Of a DNA stretch of 64,000 bases, positions 28,859-42,612 are shown piece after piece (the first letter of the stretch is position 1; every line of letters begins with the position of its first letter). The notes under the pieces were generated by a model. That model searched no databases, had not been told where the DNA came from, and worked only from the letters and a program-made list of their open reading frames with translations. A program made the position numbers and the translations under genes. This stretch comes from Branchiostoma floridae (taxonomy: Eukaryota; Chordata; Leptocardii; Amphioxiformes; Branchiostomatidae), in NCBI RefSeq assembly GCF_000003815.2, contig NC_049980.1, forward strand, positions 18,239,831 through 18,303,830, written 5' to 3'.

Positions 28859-31800
28859 CTGCAGAATTCAAACAACATAAGAATAATAGAATGACTAATC
28901 CTTTAAATACAATGTGCTGAATATTCAAGACATTACACTTGTTTTCATCCTACAATCATTTCCAGAAGGGTAGCAACAGAAACTTTACTGGAGCTATAAT
29001 CCCCACCTCTAGCCTTCCATTGTTAACCAAAGTATCACCAGGACTTCATTTATTTGAAAGATATATCTGAAACAAATACAAACTTTGACAAACACAAAGC
29101 TAATGAAATATCTTGTGTGTCCCTACCTGTAGTGAGGCCTCCATCTCTCGGATGACCCTGTTCTGTTCATCCACCTTCAGCTCCATCTCCCCATACTGCA
29201 GCTCCAGTCTGCGCTCTCCCTCCCTCAGGGAAATCACCTGGGGAACACAAAGGGACAGATCAATAATAGTATCATAAGTGGGCATTCTGTAAGATACACT
29301 GTTAGTTGCAAAAAAGATCTACAGTTGTATCAATCCAGTTTAATGTAAATTTGATGTTATCAAACTGGAATCATCAAGTTTTCATACAGTAACTGTTATC
29401 AACAAGGTAAAAACGTTTGACACTACTAACTATGGCTTTGGAGAATTTGCTACGACATTGTCTATTTTCCCTGTTGATTCTTGTATGTCACTTGAACAAG
29501 CAACATTGTGAGAATTTGGGGTGATGGCTAGACACAACAGTCAGCCTAACATGACCTGGAAAACCTTCCATGTAAATGTTTGCTGTCTCCACAAATCTAA
29601 GATGCATGCTCTTGAAAATTGACTTGCTTACTGTACTATGTACATTGTTACCTTAAAGAGTTAGATACTGTTGGGTATATAATGCCCTTACCTTGTCAAA
29701 GTACTTGGTGAGCAGAGTCCTGGTTTCAGACACGGAGAGTGCATGTAGTTTCCCCAGCAGCATGTCCTCACTGTGGGTCAGCTCAGAGCGGCGCAGTTCC
29801 TGACGACGGCTGGCGATCAGGTCGTTCTTGTACTCGATAGCAGCGTCCAGCGCCTCGATGGCTTCATCTAACTCTATCAGCCTTCGCTCTTCCTGCAGAC
29901 AAAAACATGATCATTATATTAACAAAAGATACTTAAGACCTGGTATTCTGTATGACCCCCTTTCCGATGGAGGGTGCAACCTCCGAGTGACCAAATATTT
30001 GACAGATTGCTCCATGAATGTCATAGCTACATTTTTTACATCTTGTGTGCTTTGTTGTCCTATAAATTATACTTCTACATCTTGCATCATAATCCAATGG
30101 TAAAATTCAGTTCCAATCCAATGGTTGCTCGGCGATTATCATCTAGTGACTAATCCTCATGTTGCAGATGTCTGCATGTATATTGATCAAACAAGACTGA
30201 CTGATTGATTGATTGATTGAACAAGACTGTATGATTTTACAAAGCTTGGTTCTCCACCTGTGGATCCAGTACATTTCCCTGTGCCAGTTTGGAGTCCAGC
30301 GCATCTCTCTGTCTGGATATCTTATCCCTGCCCTGCCGCAGTGTCCTGACCTCCTCCTTAACCCTCTGTCTCTCATCCGTCTCTCCTGTAGACAGGGCCC
30401 CAGTCCGCTCCTCCAGCTTCCTGTCCACCTCCTCCAGTCGAGAGGACAGGGTCGTCAGGTCCTGCATGGACAGACAAGGCAGTCATCAAACATGGAGCCA
30501 CAGTCAAATGTTCTACTGCTTTTGGTATGGACAACCACCAGTCTCAAAGGCTTTGCAATAGCTGACAGGTCTTATAAATGTGTTAAAACTATAAGATAAG
30601 CAAACCATTATGGTCATTATCTTTGACTTCGTATCTGCTTGCTGTTTCACATTTTGAACTTAACATTTTGTTAGTGTTAAAAACAGCAACATGAACATTC
30701 CTCATGAAGAAATAAATGTCTGACTGCAAACCTTAGTGATGATCTGACTAGACCGGAGCTTCTTCATCTCCAGTTGACTCCTCTCCGTGATCATGGCCTC
30801 CTTCTTGGCAAGGATCTCCTCCCGTTTCTGCAGCTCTCCCTCCAACATCTCCACCCCTCGCCGCCGCTCCAGAACCTTCTCCATCTCCTCGTCCAGCCAG
30901 CGCCTCTGTTCATCCAGCTTCTGTTGTTCCAGGTCAGCAGTAAAGCCTGTGTTACAGGACAGACAGACAAACAGATGGATCAGAACTCTGATGAGTACGT
31001 TTTATCAACAAACCCAACAAAGGAAGAAAATAATACGATGAGTACGAGTAAGAAAATAACTGTCTAAAACTACGAACTAAAGCCCAGAAAACTTCTTCCA
31101 CAGCTATTTTTAGTGAAACTCTTATCCTATTCATCCTCACTTAAACCTCCTGGATTGCTGCCGTTGTAAGTATGACCATGATATCCATGCCCACAAGTTT
31201 TGTCTCTTCTTCACAAAGCAAACTGCACATAAACCAACAGCCTGTACTTACCCAGAGTACCAGCACTGCCCTGTCGGAGACGTTTCTTGGCTGCAGCGAC
31301 TTCCTCCGTCTTCCTCTTCAGGATCTTCTGCTGTTGCTGGTTCTGAATCTCCAGGTCTTTAATCCTTTGCTGGTCTTTCTGCAGCTCTCTCTCCAGTTTT
31401 GTCTAGAGTAATAAGGTGTGCCAGTATAAACTTCATATTCTAAAATACATAAAAGTCAATGTACTATTCTCTCCAGCACAAGATGATAGGTTTTCTCTAA
31501 CCTCTTAGGTCTTACCCTTGGTATCCTATTGCCTATCTTTTCTGCAGTTTTTTTATTACTTTATTCAAACTGCCAAGACTCTCAAACTGCAGATGTCAGG
31601 AACTTTTAAAATGGATACAAAGTCTGGAGAACCAAAATCAAAGTTTCAAAATGGTGTGTCATTGTCCATACCTTGCCATCTGCTTCAGCCTTGAGTTTTT
31701 TGTGCAGGTTGTCGTGTTGCTGTTTCATGTCTCGGATGCTGAGCTCCAGGTCATGGATCCTCTTGTCATTCTGTCCGTGGAGGGTTGCCACCTTCTCCTT

Positions 31801-34800
31801 CTCTCTCTGCTTCTTGGCGAGGGCCTGCACGCGGGACTTGGCAGTCTCCATCTTCTTACGGAAGTCCTTCTGAAGCTTCTCCTTCTCGTTTGACTCATGG
31901 TGTCCTATTACAAACAGGTTCATAGCATGGGTACATACAGTTTGATGAAATGCGTAATGTCACTATGTGCTGTTTGAGGCAATATTGCTGTTACAGCTCT
32001 TTCACTAACGATTTGGACATGCATGTATGCTTCAAAACGTTTTATACACAAAGTTTTTTAACATCTTTGGTGTGAAACATGCTTCATAGGAATATGTCTA
32101 GCTTGGCAATACTTTTACCCAACATTTGAATGTTTCTATCCCAAAGACCTATTGCTTAAAAGTTATGGATGTGACCTTTACCCCTGTTCTCCACCTCCTG
32201 AAGTTTCTTCTGTGTCTCCATGGCTTCTTTCTTGGCCTGCTCAGCATCCTTCTCCAGCTGCTGCACCTTAGCTGAGTACTGTCGGTTCATCACCTGGGCA
32301 TCCTTACCTACACACACAAGACATTCAGATCAACACTTTGTCTCACAACTCATAGACATAACCTCTTGGGCAAAAGTATAACAATATCCCTTAAATGGAT
32401 TTCCATTTATGTCCAGGTAGTTGTAGAATCAAAAAGACAAGTAGAACGGTCTACCCACCTGTCTTCACCAGTTCCCTGATCAGTTCCTCCTTCATGCGGA
32501 TATTTAAGGCCAGCTCTCGCATCTTCTGATTAGCAGTCTGGAGCCTGTTCAAACAGTTGTCATAAGTAAAACTACCAAAATAACCACAGATTAGACATCA
32601 GAGTCAGGACATGATGAAGGGACCACAAATTGGAATTCTTAATCATTCTGATGTTTTTATCCTCAGTATCTTCACTGTTAGTGTTACCAGGGATGTCTGA
32701 AGCAAATGTTTTCTATTCCTATTGCTGTTGTTAAGACTGTCATCTTAAATTAAGCTTACTTCAATTTCATGTCATGATGTTCAGATTTTTTGGATGGATA
32801 AGGTAAAAAATGTGACGTCCCGCGGCTTGAAGCAAATTTTGTCCAGGGAAAAAGGGATGGGTCCTGCAGACAGATATGCACATGTATACTGGTCTAATGC
32901 TTGCCATATACCTGACTTCTGACTCCTTCATCCTCTGCCTGGTCACGTGTGTGCTGGCTCGTAGGTTCTCTACCTCCACATTCAGGCTCTTACTCTGGGG
33001 ATCCACCCAGATAGACACACCTGTACAGAAGGACATGTCACTTACATGTTATATCATGGTATACTGAGCACCACACCACTAGATCACCAGTTCATCTGAC
33101 CAAAGGAAAGGTGAATCCTGTTGACAATGACTATTCATCTACTGATTAAAGGTTCAAGCAAGTTATTTGTCATCTTCATCAAAAACAAAATGGAGCCTGG
33201 TCAAAAAATAAACATTACTGGTAAAAAACTAAACATTATTGGAGACAAATTTATAATCAAGAATTTCAAATTGTTTTTGCTGTATCAATACCAAATTTGT
33301 TTTTGCTGTATCAATACCAAAGGGAAATCAGATATGACATTGAATTTCCTGTAATAGCCTTGACAAGATTCTTACTTCCATACAGCATCTATACAAAAAA
33401 AAACATACCTTTAGACTCTCGCTTGTCTGTTATCTCCCTCCTGATTGGCTCCCCATCATCATCTGGTAAGTCTCCAGCAAGGGCCAGTTTGAAGGAAACT
33501 TTGGTGTCTTCACCAAGCTCAGTGGCTGCCTTTCTCTTGACCTTCCATGTGCCCCCAAGGGCCCTGGAATACCAATATTGATAATGTTCAAGAAACTACA
33601 GCTTTGTAAAGACAGGATATTTTGGCAGTGTAAAGGTATTCTCCAAGAACACAACACTGACATTTTAGAATATGATTAGTTTAGTGTAATTTCCATTCAA
33701 AATAAAAGCTTTGTATGATTAAGGAAAACAACTATAACTCCATGCAACTGTTACTGATGTTATTTAGAATTAGATCTTACTTTGCTGGATCATCTTCATC
33801 ATCACTGTTTTGTTCCTCGCTGGCATCACTAAACTGTTCGTGTTGGACCTTGTCGTTGTCCTCAAGCTGGTTGGCGAGCAGGTGGCTCCGAGCCCGGAAG
33901 TTCTGGATGACTCTCTCCAGGGAAAACACACCAGGGCTGGTATGTACCTGACGGAAGTGATATGTGTTATGCAGTGTAACAGTGCTTTTACTTTGAATTA
34001 AGTAGCAAACCTTCAATTCAACCCTGGTATATGCTTACTACATAAATGTACAGCCTTCAGCCTGAAATGAAAAATGCATGTATCACAAGAGGACCTGTCA
34101 ATGTTACCATAGTTTTGAACACAACTGGTAAAGATTTTTCTACTCACCTTCCTGGATTCAGGTCTGAGCCCTATCTGACTGGAGCTGGCGATGCTGAAGT
34201 TCCTTAGCTTGGTCCTGACAGGAGCAGAGTGTGCCCGTGCACTGGGGAGAGCACCATTCCTGGGTAACACATCTGGTGTGTCCGACACTTCTATCTGCTG
34301 TAAGAGACAATTAGGACAGAAAGGATGCATCAACAGTACTTAATTCAACAAGGTTTCCATGAATCAATAAATATTTCTATTACATGTATGTATAAGTACA
34401 AATTTCTACTTTTTCATTGATAAAAAGTACTCCAGAGAGTACCTCTACAGAGAGTTCAGCTTGTGACTGATAGCATTGTTTATAGCATATACTTGTATAT
34501 CAGAAAAGAAGATAACCTACCACTGAGTTTGTCTGATCAGACTCCAGTTGTTGTAGGTTTTCTATGAGAACTTGCTGATCTATCAGCTTCTGTTCCTGTT
34601 CCCCAAGCCGTTCTTCCGTCAGTGCCAGTTTCTCCCGGAGACTCTGATTCTCTGCTTCCAGCTTCTGAATCCTCTCCTGCATGTACAGATGTCAATGATT
34701 TTAGTACAATTGACAGTGGTGCATCCTTCAGAAAGTAAGATCATATTCATTCTTAAATCTTAAGCACAAGAAATACATTTTGATTGGGATTGAATAGGTC

Positions 34801-37800
34801 AGTTTGAACCACTCTCATGGCAGAGTGTTAACAAAAACTTATTTCTTGGTTTAGCCTTCCAAACTGACTTCTGTTCATTTTGGCTCATGTACAGTGTTTT
34901 TAGACACTTAGTAGGACGTTAGGTATCACACAGTCAACATGCAAGAAAACAAAAACAAAGTAATGAAAAAGGCAAAACTGCAAATTTGATTCACCATACC
35001 TCCTAACTGTTACAATACAATACTTTTGCTACTGAATATGATTGCGATACCTTTGATGGTACCTGCTTTATTGCAAAGAAAGCATGTGAAGGTTGCAAAA
35101 GAAGTTTCTGAAGCATTCTGTATGCACCACATTGGAGATTTGCCTGCTGATCCGTGCTCCTTACCTGACAACTTTTCCCACCAGTAAAGTCGTGCTTTGA
35201 TAATAATGAAGAAATGGATTCATATCAAATCAGGGTCATTCTATATCCTTATCCTTAACATTAAAATCCAAACCAATGCAAGCATTCACTCCTTCAACTT
35301 AACAGGTGACAGTGCTTACTTTCCTATCAAATCCTGTCCTGTTCTGTAAACAACAGATCAGAAACACTTACCGCCATCTGAGAGGCCTCTCTGGCCTTCT
35401 CTGCAAAGATTTCCTCATCAGATTTCAGGTCCTTATGAGCCTTTTTCAGGTCTTTCTTTAGTTTGTTCATGGCCTCCTGGTCAGCCTCCTCCCCTCCAAG
35501 GATGAAGGCCCCGGGTACCTCATTCTTCACCTCATCCATCAGGTCCAGCCAGTTCTGGATACGTGCCTCCTGGCTCTTGGTCAGGATGTCACTCTGGAGA
35601 AACAGACAAGAAACAATTAAAGGAAAGAGAATTTACAACTTATCAGTAACAGCCACAAGAAACTGTTGGTAATTTTGACAACATAAAACTTTTCAAGCAC
35701 TAAATGATGTAAAATTAAATAGCTGTAATTGTTTTAATTAGTCTAACCAATCTTAGGGATTACAGTATAGTACTGATGCAATTATTTAGTAAGAAAAGTT
35801 GTTACGACAAAAATACCTGTTGCACATCCACAAACTGTTTGTAGGCCTCCTCAGCACACAGCCTGTAGTGAGCACACTCAGTCTTGGACTGGGCCAGCTG
35901 CTCCTCCAGCATTCTGACACGCAAGTCTTCTGGCGTGGCATCCCGTTCCGTCTCCGTCAGGTCCCTGTACGCGTCACGCTGTCTCCGCAGCTCCTCCTTC
36001 AGAGCCTCGATCTCTGTCCGCATGGCGTCCATGGCTATGGATTGTGGGTCTGTGTTTACGATTGGCTTATTTCTGTTGGAGACAAAAGGGATGGTATATT
36101 TTCATCTCAGCCTAGAGCTCTATGACATCAGCATGCAGGTAATCATATGCCAGTTATGTACAAAAACCTTGATAAGTAGTGTCCTAAAGCATGATGAAAC
36201 TATTCCCAGATGATTGATGTATATACATTGTCAAGCTGCATATAGTAAGTAGTCATGATGTACCAAAAATAATAAATATCTTTCTTATTTGAAAAAAACA
36301 AACTTACTTGATGTTTCTCGCTCTGTTGGCATACTTGAGTGAATTTAATGTTTCATCAAAGTCTGAGCTGGATGGGCTGATGCAGGTGATCATGGCAGTC
36401 TGGGCATTTCCTCCGAGGGAGTCCTTCAGCAGCCTGGTGATCTTGGAGTCTCTGTACGGGATGTGTGAAATCTTCTTCTTCGTGTCGCCCAGAGCACTGA
36501 TGACGTTCCCCAGGGCAAGCAGCCCGCTGTTGATGTGGATGGACTCCTTGAATCGGTCCCCAACATTGCCAGTTTTCTGAGCTCTCTCTGACCCTGCCAA
36601 GTCCACAAAGTGAAACTTGGACGACACAAAGCGGGTGTCCTTTGTGGTGGAGTCCAAATCATCCTCGGCTGGAGCCAGAGAAGTGGCGGTGTCAACGTCA
36701 CGCCATCTCTGCTCGATGACGAGGGTGAAGATGCTGTGGGAGCGGCTGGAGTGCTCGTTCATGAGTGTGGTGCCTGTCTGTCGGGAGGCAGAACCTGATG
36801 CCAGGATGGCCATCACCTCCTCAACAGAACAGCACTGTTCCTCCTTGGCACCAATTATGACTGTAATCACACATAAAACACATTACTGTACTACTGACCA
36901 ATAGCAACAGTTCTATTCAAACTGATCCAATCCTTGTCAACAAAAAATATCTAGAATGTCTCAGTCTTGATAGCACTTGATATCACATAGGCAAACATTA
37001 CAGAGAAAACAAGTGTCTGAATAAAATGCATTCAGTTCAGCTCTGTTTTCATATATTACAATATTTGGCTGTACACAGAGCTGTATACAGTGCTTTCATT
37101 AGTCTTAACATAAGAAGAGAATGAGCAGTCCTGTGGTACTTAAGAGATTAGGTACATAAAGCAATGAGTATGGTGAAAAGCTCCATTGATAACAGCAAAA
37201 TGGCAAAGCCCTGTGTTACTTGGGCCATATCGTCTTACAGTCACTTCAAAACATGTTTTCTCTTGTGATGAAACTTGATACATCCTGACTAAACATTTCA
37301 GCAGTATTTAATATGCATATACACAGCAATATAATATGCTCATGCATACTTGCTTGGGAAATAGTGTCTAAAAATATACAATTTTGGTCAGACTTTTAGT
37401 TACATGTATCTGTGACGTGAGAAATGTTTGAATATTGAAAACAATGGAATGTCAGGCTGTTTTACTCACAAAAACATGCATTTTGACTCTTAAGAGCTAC
37501 TTCATGATCACTGCCATCTGCAATGTCAACAAAAGCCCTAGACCACTTAAATGTTGAGTAGCACTTTGTAGCACTCTCCTCTCAGCTGCAAATCTCTCTA
37601 TTCAACTTCAGGGTAAATCAATGTAATTCTACCATGACCAGCTTTTCAAAACAATATCTACCTGTATCCTTTCAAAATCTGAGTCAGTGTCTAAGATCAT
37701 ATATTAATATTGGAATTATTTGTGTTTTTTTTTACAACCCTTTAGAGACATTGATAATGTGAAAAATATTTCCAATTGGAAAGAAAACACACAGAAAATA

Positions 37801-40800
37801 CAATATGGTTATGTGCTGCTACCTTAAGTTTGAGTCCCATACCTGTGTTTCCATTTTCGTCTTCCCTAATGTGCAAATCCTTGCTGGATGTTTCCAGCTC
37901 AATCAGGTCTCTCAACTCTTCCATGTACACCTCAATGTAGGAGACCAGCACTGTATAGTCAACATTATGGTTCTCCGCAATGGTGGAGAAGATCTGTTTG
38001 ATGGCACGAGGGATGATACCATACTCCTCCTCTGTAATGGTGTCTGAAACACAAAAAGGGCCAAGAAAGAAATTACAACAGGGACAGGATTTACTATCTG
38101 TACATTGTCTTGGACATTGATAACAACTACTACAAGCTAATGTTTTGACTACTAGTATGTTGGATACAATGCATGCATATGTATCTACAAATGTATTTAG
38201 TATACAAAAGCATGGTCATAGTTGTGCGATAAACCAATATTAATAACTATTACTTCTTTCTTTCAGAACTTGCACCTGACATTTTACAGCAAAATTAGAA
38301 ATGCTAGGTATTACATAACAAAAATTTCAATTTTGTTCTGACACTAAAGTTTCAAGAATATGCTGCATAGACGCAATCAAGTTATTAAATCATTTAGTTA
38401 CATCTGTGAATGTAATCAAAGTTAGGTGCACGGCTCCAATTCTGGGTTAAGAACAGTGCATAAATCATGCCTCCAATATTTCAAGCCCTACTATGTCATC
38501 ACTTTTAGAATATCACTAAATGTAATTTATGGTTTTCAATTTCAAATATGAGTCATAGAATGGAACAACCCCTATATCAACTACCGGTGGAACATACTAT
38601 TAGGCAGACAGCCGCAACTTATTACAGGCTCTGAAAGGCATAAAAAATTGATCAGAAAATTTGTTGCCCCATCTGCGTTATCCAATCTTCCTTGATACCA
38701 TGTACGTCACATCCAGTTGCTTGAGTAGCTATTTTTTGGCATATCTTATTACCTACCTGGATGTCTAACCTTCATCCACAAGTCTGTCATAATTGGTTCA
38801 CTTCTAGCTATACTTTAAAGACAGTGGGTAGGGATACATGTATCATCTGGGACTGCTTTCCCATAGGAGTTATCAAATAAAGGTACCTCATGCAAAATGA
38901 TGTATACACAAGTACAAAATGTAGTACTAGCAGTACACGTATAAGGGGAGGGCAATAAATTGTACCAAAGGTTTGTCTGAGTTCCATATCATTATCATAT
39001 TTCATAAAAAGGACAACAAGTTCTCACTTGAACAACAGAAACATTTGAAAAATACAAGAAAAGTAAATTGCATGGGCAAAAAACAATCTGTAGTTTCAGA
39101 CAAGACTTGCATTATCTGTCATGTAACATAATCTATTAGTAAGTGTTTGTCACAAATAAAGGTAGTATGTTTATGAAATCATGATTCTTAAGATTTACTG
39201 GAGCTATTACTCAAAATGTCATGTAGACAATAAGGTATTCTCTATGGAAATGAATGATAACTATTAATGGATTATTCAGTTTAATAATACATGTCTGGTG
39301 GATAATTGGTCTCCAATGGAAAATATGAGACACTGGGCATGGATATTAATACCTTGGAATCAAACTGACTAAAATATTGGAAAAAAGATGATTTCAGATC
39401 AAATATGGAAAATGTAACTTGCGATGTCACACACTCATCATTGTAGTTCTTACAATACCATGAATGATTTAGTGAAATCATCTCTTTGTTCACTAGAATT
39501 CCTTCTGTAAAAAAGGAAAACACCTGTACCTGTATTTGACAAAAATCATACATTATCCATGCATTTAACATTTCCTTTTCATGCAGACAAACAGTATGTA
39601 CTAAGATGGATAACTTGCAGAGCCCTGAGATTTACCATAAAGGTCACCAAATGGGGAAAATGGCAGAACCAATCAATAAGCAGCTTGCTCAAGTACAAGA
39701 GAGACAAAACAAATCAATGCAATGCCTCATTTAGTCAATGAAATGGAACGTTAACACAACTGAGAGGTACATGACATATTGGAAAATGCTGTCTAAAGGT
39801 AAACTGCTATTGCTAAAAAATACAACTTTAGTCTTAAAAACGGATCTTTGAGTTAATGTATTTTGAAACTCTATGAGTTCTACTCACTGAAATTTAGTCT
39901 AAATGTCAGCAATCCACTATTTTAACAATCTGGTTTCACAACAGACTTCTGAAGTTCACATCTGCAGGCAGACTAATTTGATTACAATGTTGGATAGGCG
40001 TTCTCCCATCTCATATTACCCTTGTAAGTATTGGCACAGATTCTGTTGAAGACCTTTGAACTTTGCCAGATCCTTAAATATAAACACTGAGCCATGGAGG
40101 CTTTCAATTGAAGTAAACATCTATGAAAGACTGGGTCATTGTGCAGGTGGGTACAAACTGAAAGGCTCTCCAGTCAGTCTTTGTGCAAACAGTGTTGTTG
40201 ATTATAGTAAGGCAGTGGCACCATAAATAATCTAAACCATAATCTGGCTGGACAGGTACATTTCTACGTTGATCAAGCTTTCAACATTTATACATGATAT
40301 GCTAATTACGGGACTTAAAATGGCCTTTGATATTCTGTGAATTCAAGAGGTAATTTTCAAATATGGGAATCTTCATAATTTCTCAAGTAAAATAAGGCTA
40401 GTAGTCAAATGTTAAGCACTTGACACATCACTGTTCATAGATAATGAACAAGAATGTAGCACACACCTGTATTTCCACCTCCTACAATGGTGTAAGTCTT
40501 CCCAGACCCAGTCTGACCATACGCAAACACAGTGGCATTGTATCCCTCAAAACAGCTGTGGACGAGCGGCTCCACAATCTTGCTGTATGCTTCATCTTGA
40601 GACGTTTTGGATGTCAACACGTGGTCGAACGTGAAGGCACGGTCCTTTCCAAGAACCAGCTGGTTTGCACCTGGTATCACACGCACGCACACCTATTGAT
40701 GCAGCAAACAACGGAAGTAGTCAGTTGAAAATTTTTCAGATGCATACAGTATAGGGCTGCCATAAGGATTACAAGATTTAGGGCTTTGTTGACTCAAACA

Positions 40801-41125
40801 AAAATTTTGCTGCCTAATCATTTTTGATGTGATATCTCAAGTTACTAGTAGATCATAAGCAAAGTTGTGAACTGGCCAGGTCATATCCAGCAGTTTAAGG
40901 TATAGGGTACAGGATGTTCCGATCATTGCAAGGACACCACGATGCCTACATTATCTATCCTGGGTGACATCCCAGTTACCTTTCTGTTCAAAACTAACTA
41001 GTTCTAAGATATAAACCCATCAGCTATGGATGAATGTTTCAGACCTGGTGATTATGTAGACGCTCCCTGGGAAGAAGTGGTCTGACTCTGACTGCAACCC
41101 GTACTGGCACTTCTGGACCCTGCAT
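27902..41125 (-). CDS. KIF27: Kinesin-like protein KIF27/KIF7 (Costal-2 class), complete
   Basis: N-terminal-motor kinesin of the kinesin-4 group, whose relatives act in cilia and in Hedgehog signalling with GLI/SUFU. Coding exons, 5' to 3' on the minus strand: 41125-41045, 40692-40467, 38043-37843, 36860-36308, 36072-35817, 35593-35372, 34676-34521, 34297-34148, 33947-33781, 33563-33409, 33020-32912, 32544-32459, 32307-32182, 31904-31672, 31402-31252, 30946-30732, 30461-30258, 29892-29692, 29237-29127, 28858-28778, 28663-27902. Total 4,446 nt, 1,481 aa, with all 20 junction phases consistent. KIF27 in vertebrates is about 1,400 aa. The motor (residues ~1-350) is followed by long coiled coil and a conserved tail ([14 protein letters not shown]). 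The tail and the VHTSP/SLERV region look more like KIF27 than KIF7. In exon 30461-30258 I chose the donor at CAG/GTGGAG because the later gtaaaa donor would shift frame. Confidence 0.95.
29127..36072 (-). CDS. KIF27: Kinesin coiled-coil stalk exons
   Basis: Exons from 36072-35817 through 29237-29127 encode Glu/Lys/Gln/Leu-rich heptad sequence with breaks. Recognisable KIF27-type blocks in order: RARNIK-NKPIVN after the motor, a ~75-residue acidic block with [11 protein letters not shown], the [16 protein letters not shown] block with the acidic tail [15 protein letters not shown], the [22 protein letters not shown] block, [40 protein letters not shown] and [17 protein letters not shown]. Introns are short (about 100-700 bp). 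Confidence 0.93.
33271..33322. repeat. Tandem 26-bp duplication in a kinesin intron
   Basis: Two adjacent copies of a 26-bp unit containing tgctgtatcaataccaaa, differing only in the last base. It looks like a recent local duplication. Confidence 0.85.
36308..41125 (-). CDS. KIF27: Kinesin motor-domain exons
   Basis: Four coding exons (41125-41045, 40692-40467, 38043-37843, 36860-36308) encode the motor. The short first coding exon gives [18 protein letters not shown], the first beta strand. The P-loop [12 protein letters not shown] is at residues ~84-95, switch I NEHSSRSH at ~204-211, and switch II DLAGSER at ~256-262, all intact, so ATPase activity is expected (unlike the diverged fly Costal-2). 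The [12 protein letters not shown] segment ends the motor. The start ATG (41123-41125) is preceded by an acceptor (actgcag) at 41151-41157, so the 5' UTR is split. Confidence 0.95.
38044..40466 (-). other. KIF27: Large kinesin intron
   Basis: 2.4 kb between motor exons. No gene or transposon ORF was recognised. It is almost the same in version B except for the insertion there. The frames at 39281-39741 are present in both versions but have no known similarity. Confidence 0.6.
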
Positions 41126-42476
41126 GTCTGATTCTTCTGAATATCCCAACCTGCAGTTTTTATGTCACAGTCTAGCAAAACAAGAGACAAAAAAGCAATC
41201 ATTGTTAGGATAATGATAGTGAAAATCCACAAATACCAAAAAAATTATGATCCATGTCATCTTATATAGGATCTTATTCTTAATGATATGATTATTCTTT
41301 CACCAATTTATATACTAGTATATGAATTGCAATCATGCATTAATTTGTCAAGTAATCAATAAAATGGCCAACCAGCTATACCCTGACCGGTAGTACCTCT
41401 TGAAACTCAAGTTTTTTGCTAGTCCATCATATTTTGCAATACTTGCCAAACAACTTTAACATTTGCTAAATATGATTATTATAAATGCTAATCAATATTA
41501 GATATATTAAGGTATGTTTACATGCAAAAGTAACCTGGGGGGGGGGGGGGGTGGCTGGAAATTTGAGCGACTTACAATACTTTTGTATACTGACAAAAAA
41601 TCAATGACAGAAGCTAGTGATACCTATTCAAATTAGAGGTGTGTGTCAAACGTCAAAAGGAAAAAGGCCATTACATTCTGCCATTGTCTTATTTTAGACA
41701 TCATAAAAGGGATTTGAGGACAAATAACCAGTGATTTCCATATGTTGAGCTCATCATGCACAGTACATACATCATGTCTCTACAGAATAATGGCCCAATG
41801 TGGGTCCTCTTTTGTAGTCTGACAAAAGCTCAAACAAAGGGTATCATGGGACATAAGTCTGACTCATCATGATGACACCACATATTTTGGGCTTTTATCC
41901 GAAAATTGGTCCGAAGTACATAATAAAGAGGTTCAAAATGACCCGCATTTTACTTGTTTTCATGGGCACATTTCAAATTGCAATACTGTATTCACAATTT
42001 AAATATTTTTTATTAGACTAATGTTCAAAGTATTTGAAATTGGGTCATGTTCAGAACTAAAGGACAAGAACGTTATCCCGTCAGTCCACAGAAATACATA
42101 TGAGGTGTGACTAGCTTAACAACACAAACTACTGCACGGCTTTGTACATTTTCTACCCTTGGGGGACGGGGCCGCGGGCGACTTTTTTTTAATTTCAGCT
42201 GATTGGAAAATGTTCCAACAAGACGATCCATCCAACGATGGTCAATTATTCTTAAATCTTTGCAAATTCTGTTCTTTCCGTGTTACTCTCTCACGCTTCT
42301 TATCATACTAAGAAAGTAGATGTCCCACAGAGGGGCAATAATATCGTGTAGTCAGGTCCAAGCGGTATCAACAAAGTTCTGATGCATAACAGGTGTTTCG
42401 GGCCCGCTCGAAACAGTCCCGCTCGGAAAATGGGCTTCATAATACAGGATTTACAGGATTAAACCTCTCTACTTAC

Positions 42477-42612
42477 CTCAGTTTTCACTGATGAAGTACT
42501 CGGATGGTCTCTGAAGCGTATATTTTACCAATTCCGCCTGCCGTTAGGGGACAGACGACAACAAAAACAGTGGCACAAACAACCAACAGTCGTCCGAGTC
42601 CGCCATGTTGAA
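42477..42612 (-). other. KIF27: Non-coding first exon of the kinesin (5' UTR)
   Basis: On the minus strand a strong donor, ACTGAG/GTAAGTAG, lies at 42476-42477, upstream of the coding exons. The first coding exon has an acceptor 25 bases before its ATG, so a 5' UTR exon is required and this is the obvious candidate. The 5' end is set near 42612 by the CAACATGGCGGAC motif, which often marks transcription starts. The same arrangement is conserved in version B (61848-61980). Confidence 0.65.
42544..42606 (-). CDS. 20-codon uORF in the kinesin 5' UTR
   Basis: ATG in a good context (caacATGG) followed by 20 codons (MADSDDCWLFVPLF and on to SSVP) and TAA, all within the putative first exon. Version B has the same uORF with a single silent change (CCA to CCG). 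It could dampen translation, or the ATGGCGG may simply be a YY1 site. No peptide function is known to me. Confidence 0.4.
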   Translation of the reverse strand: MADSDDCWLFVPLFLLSSVP

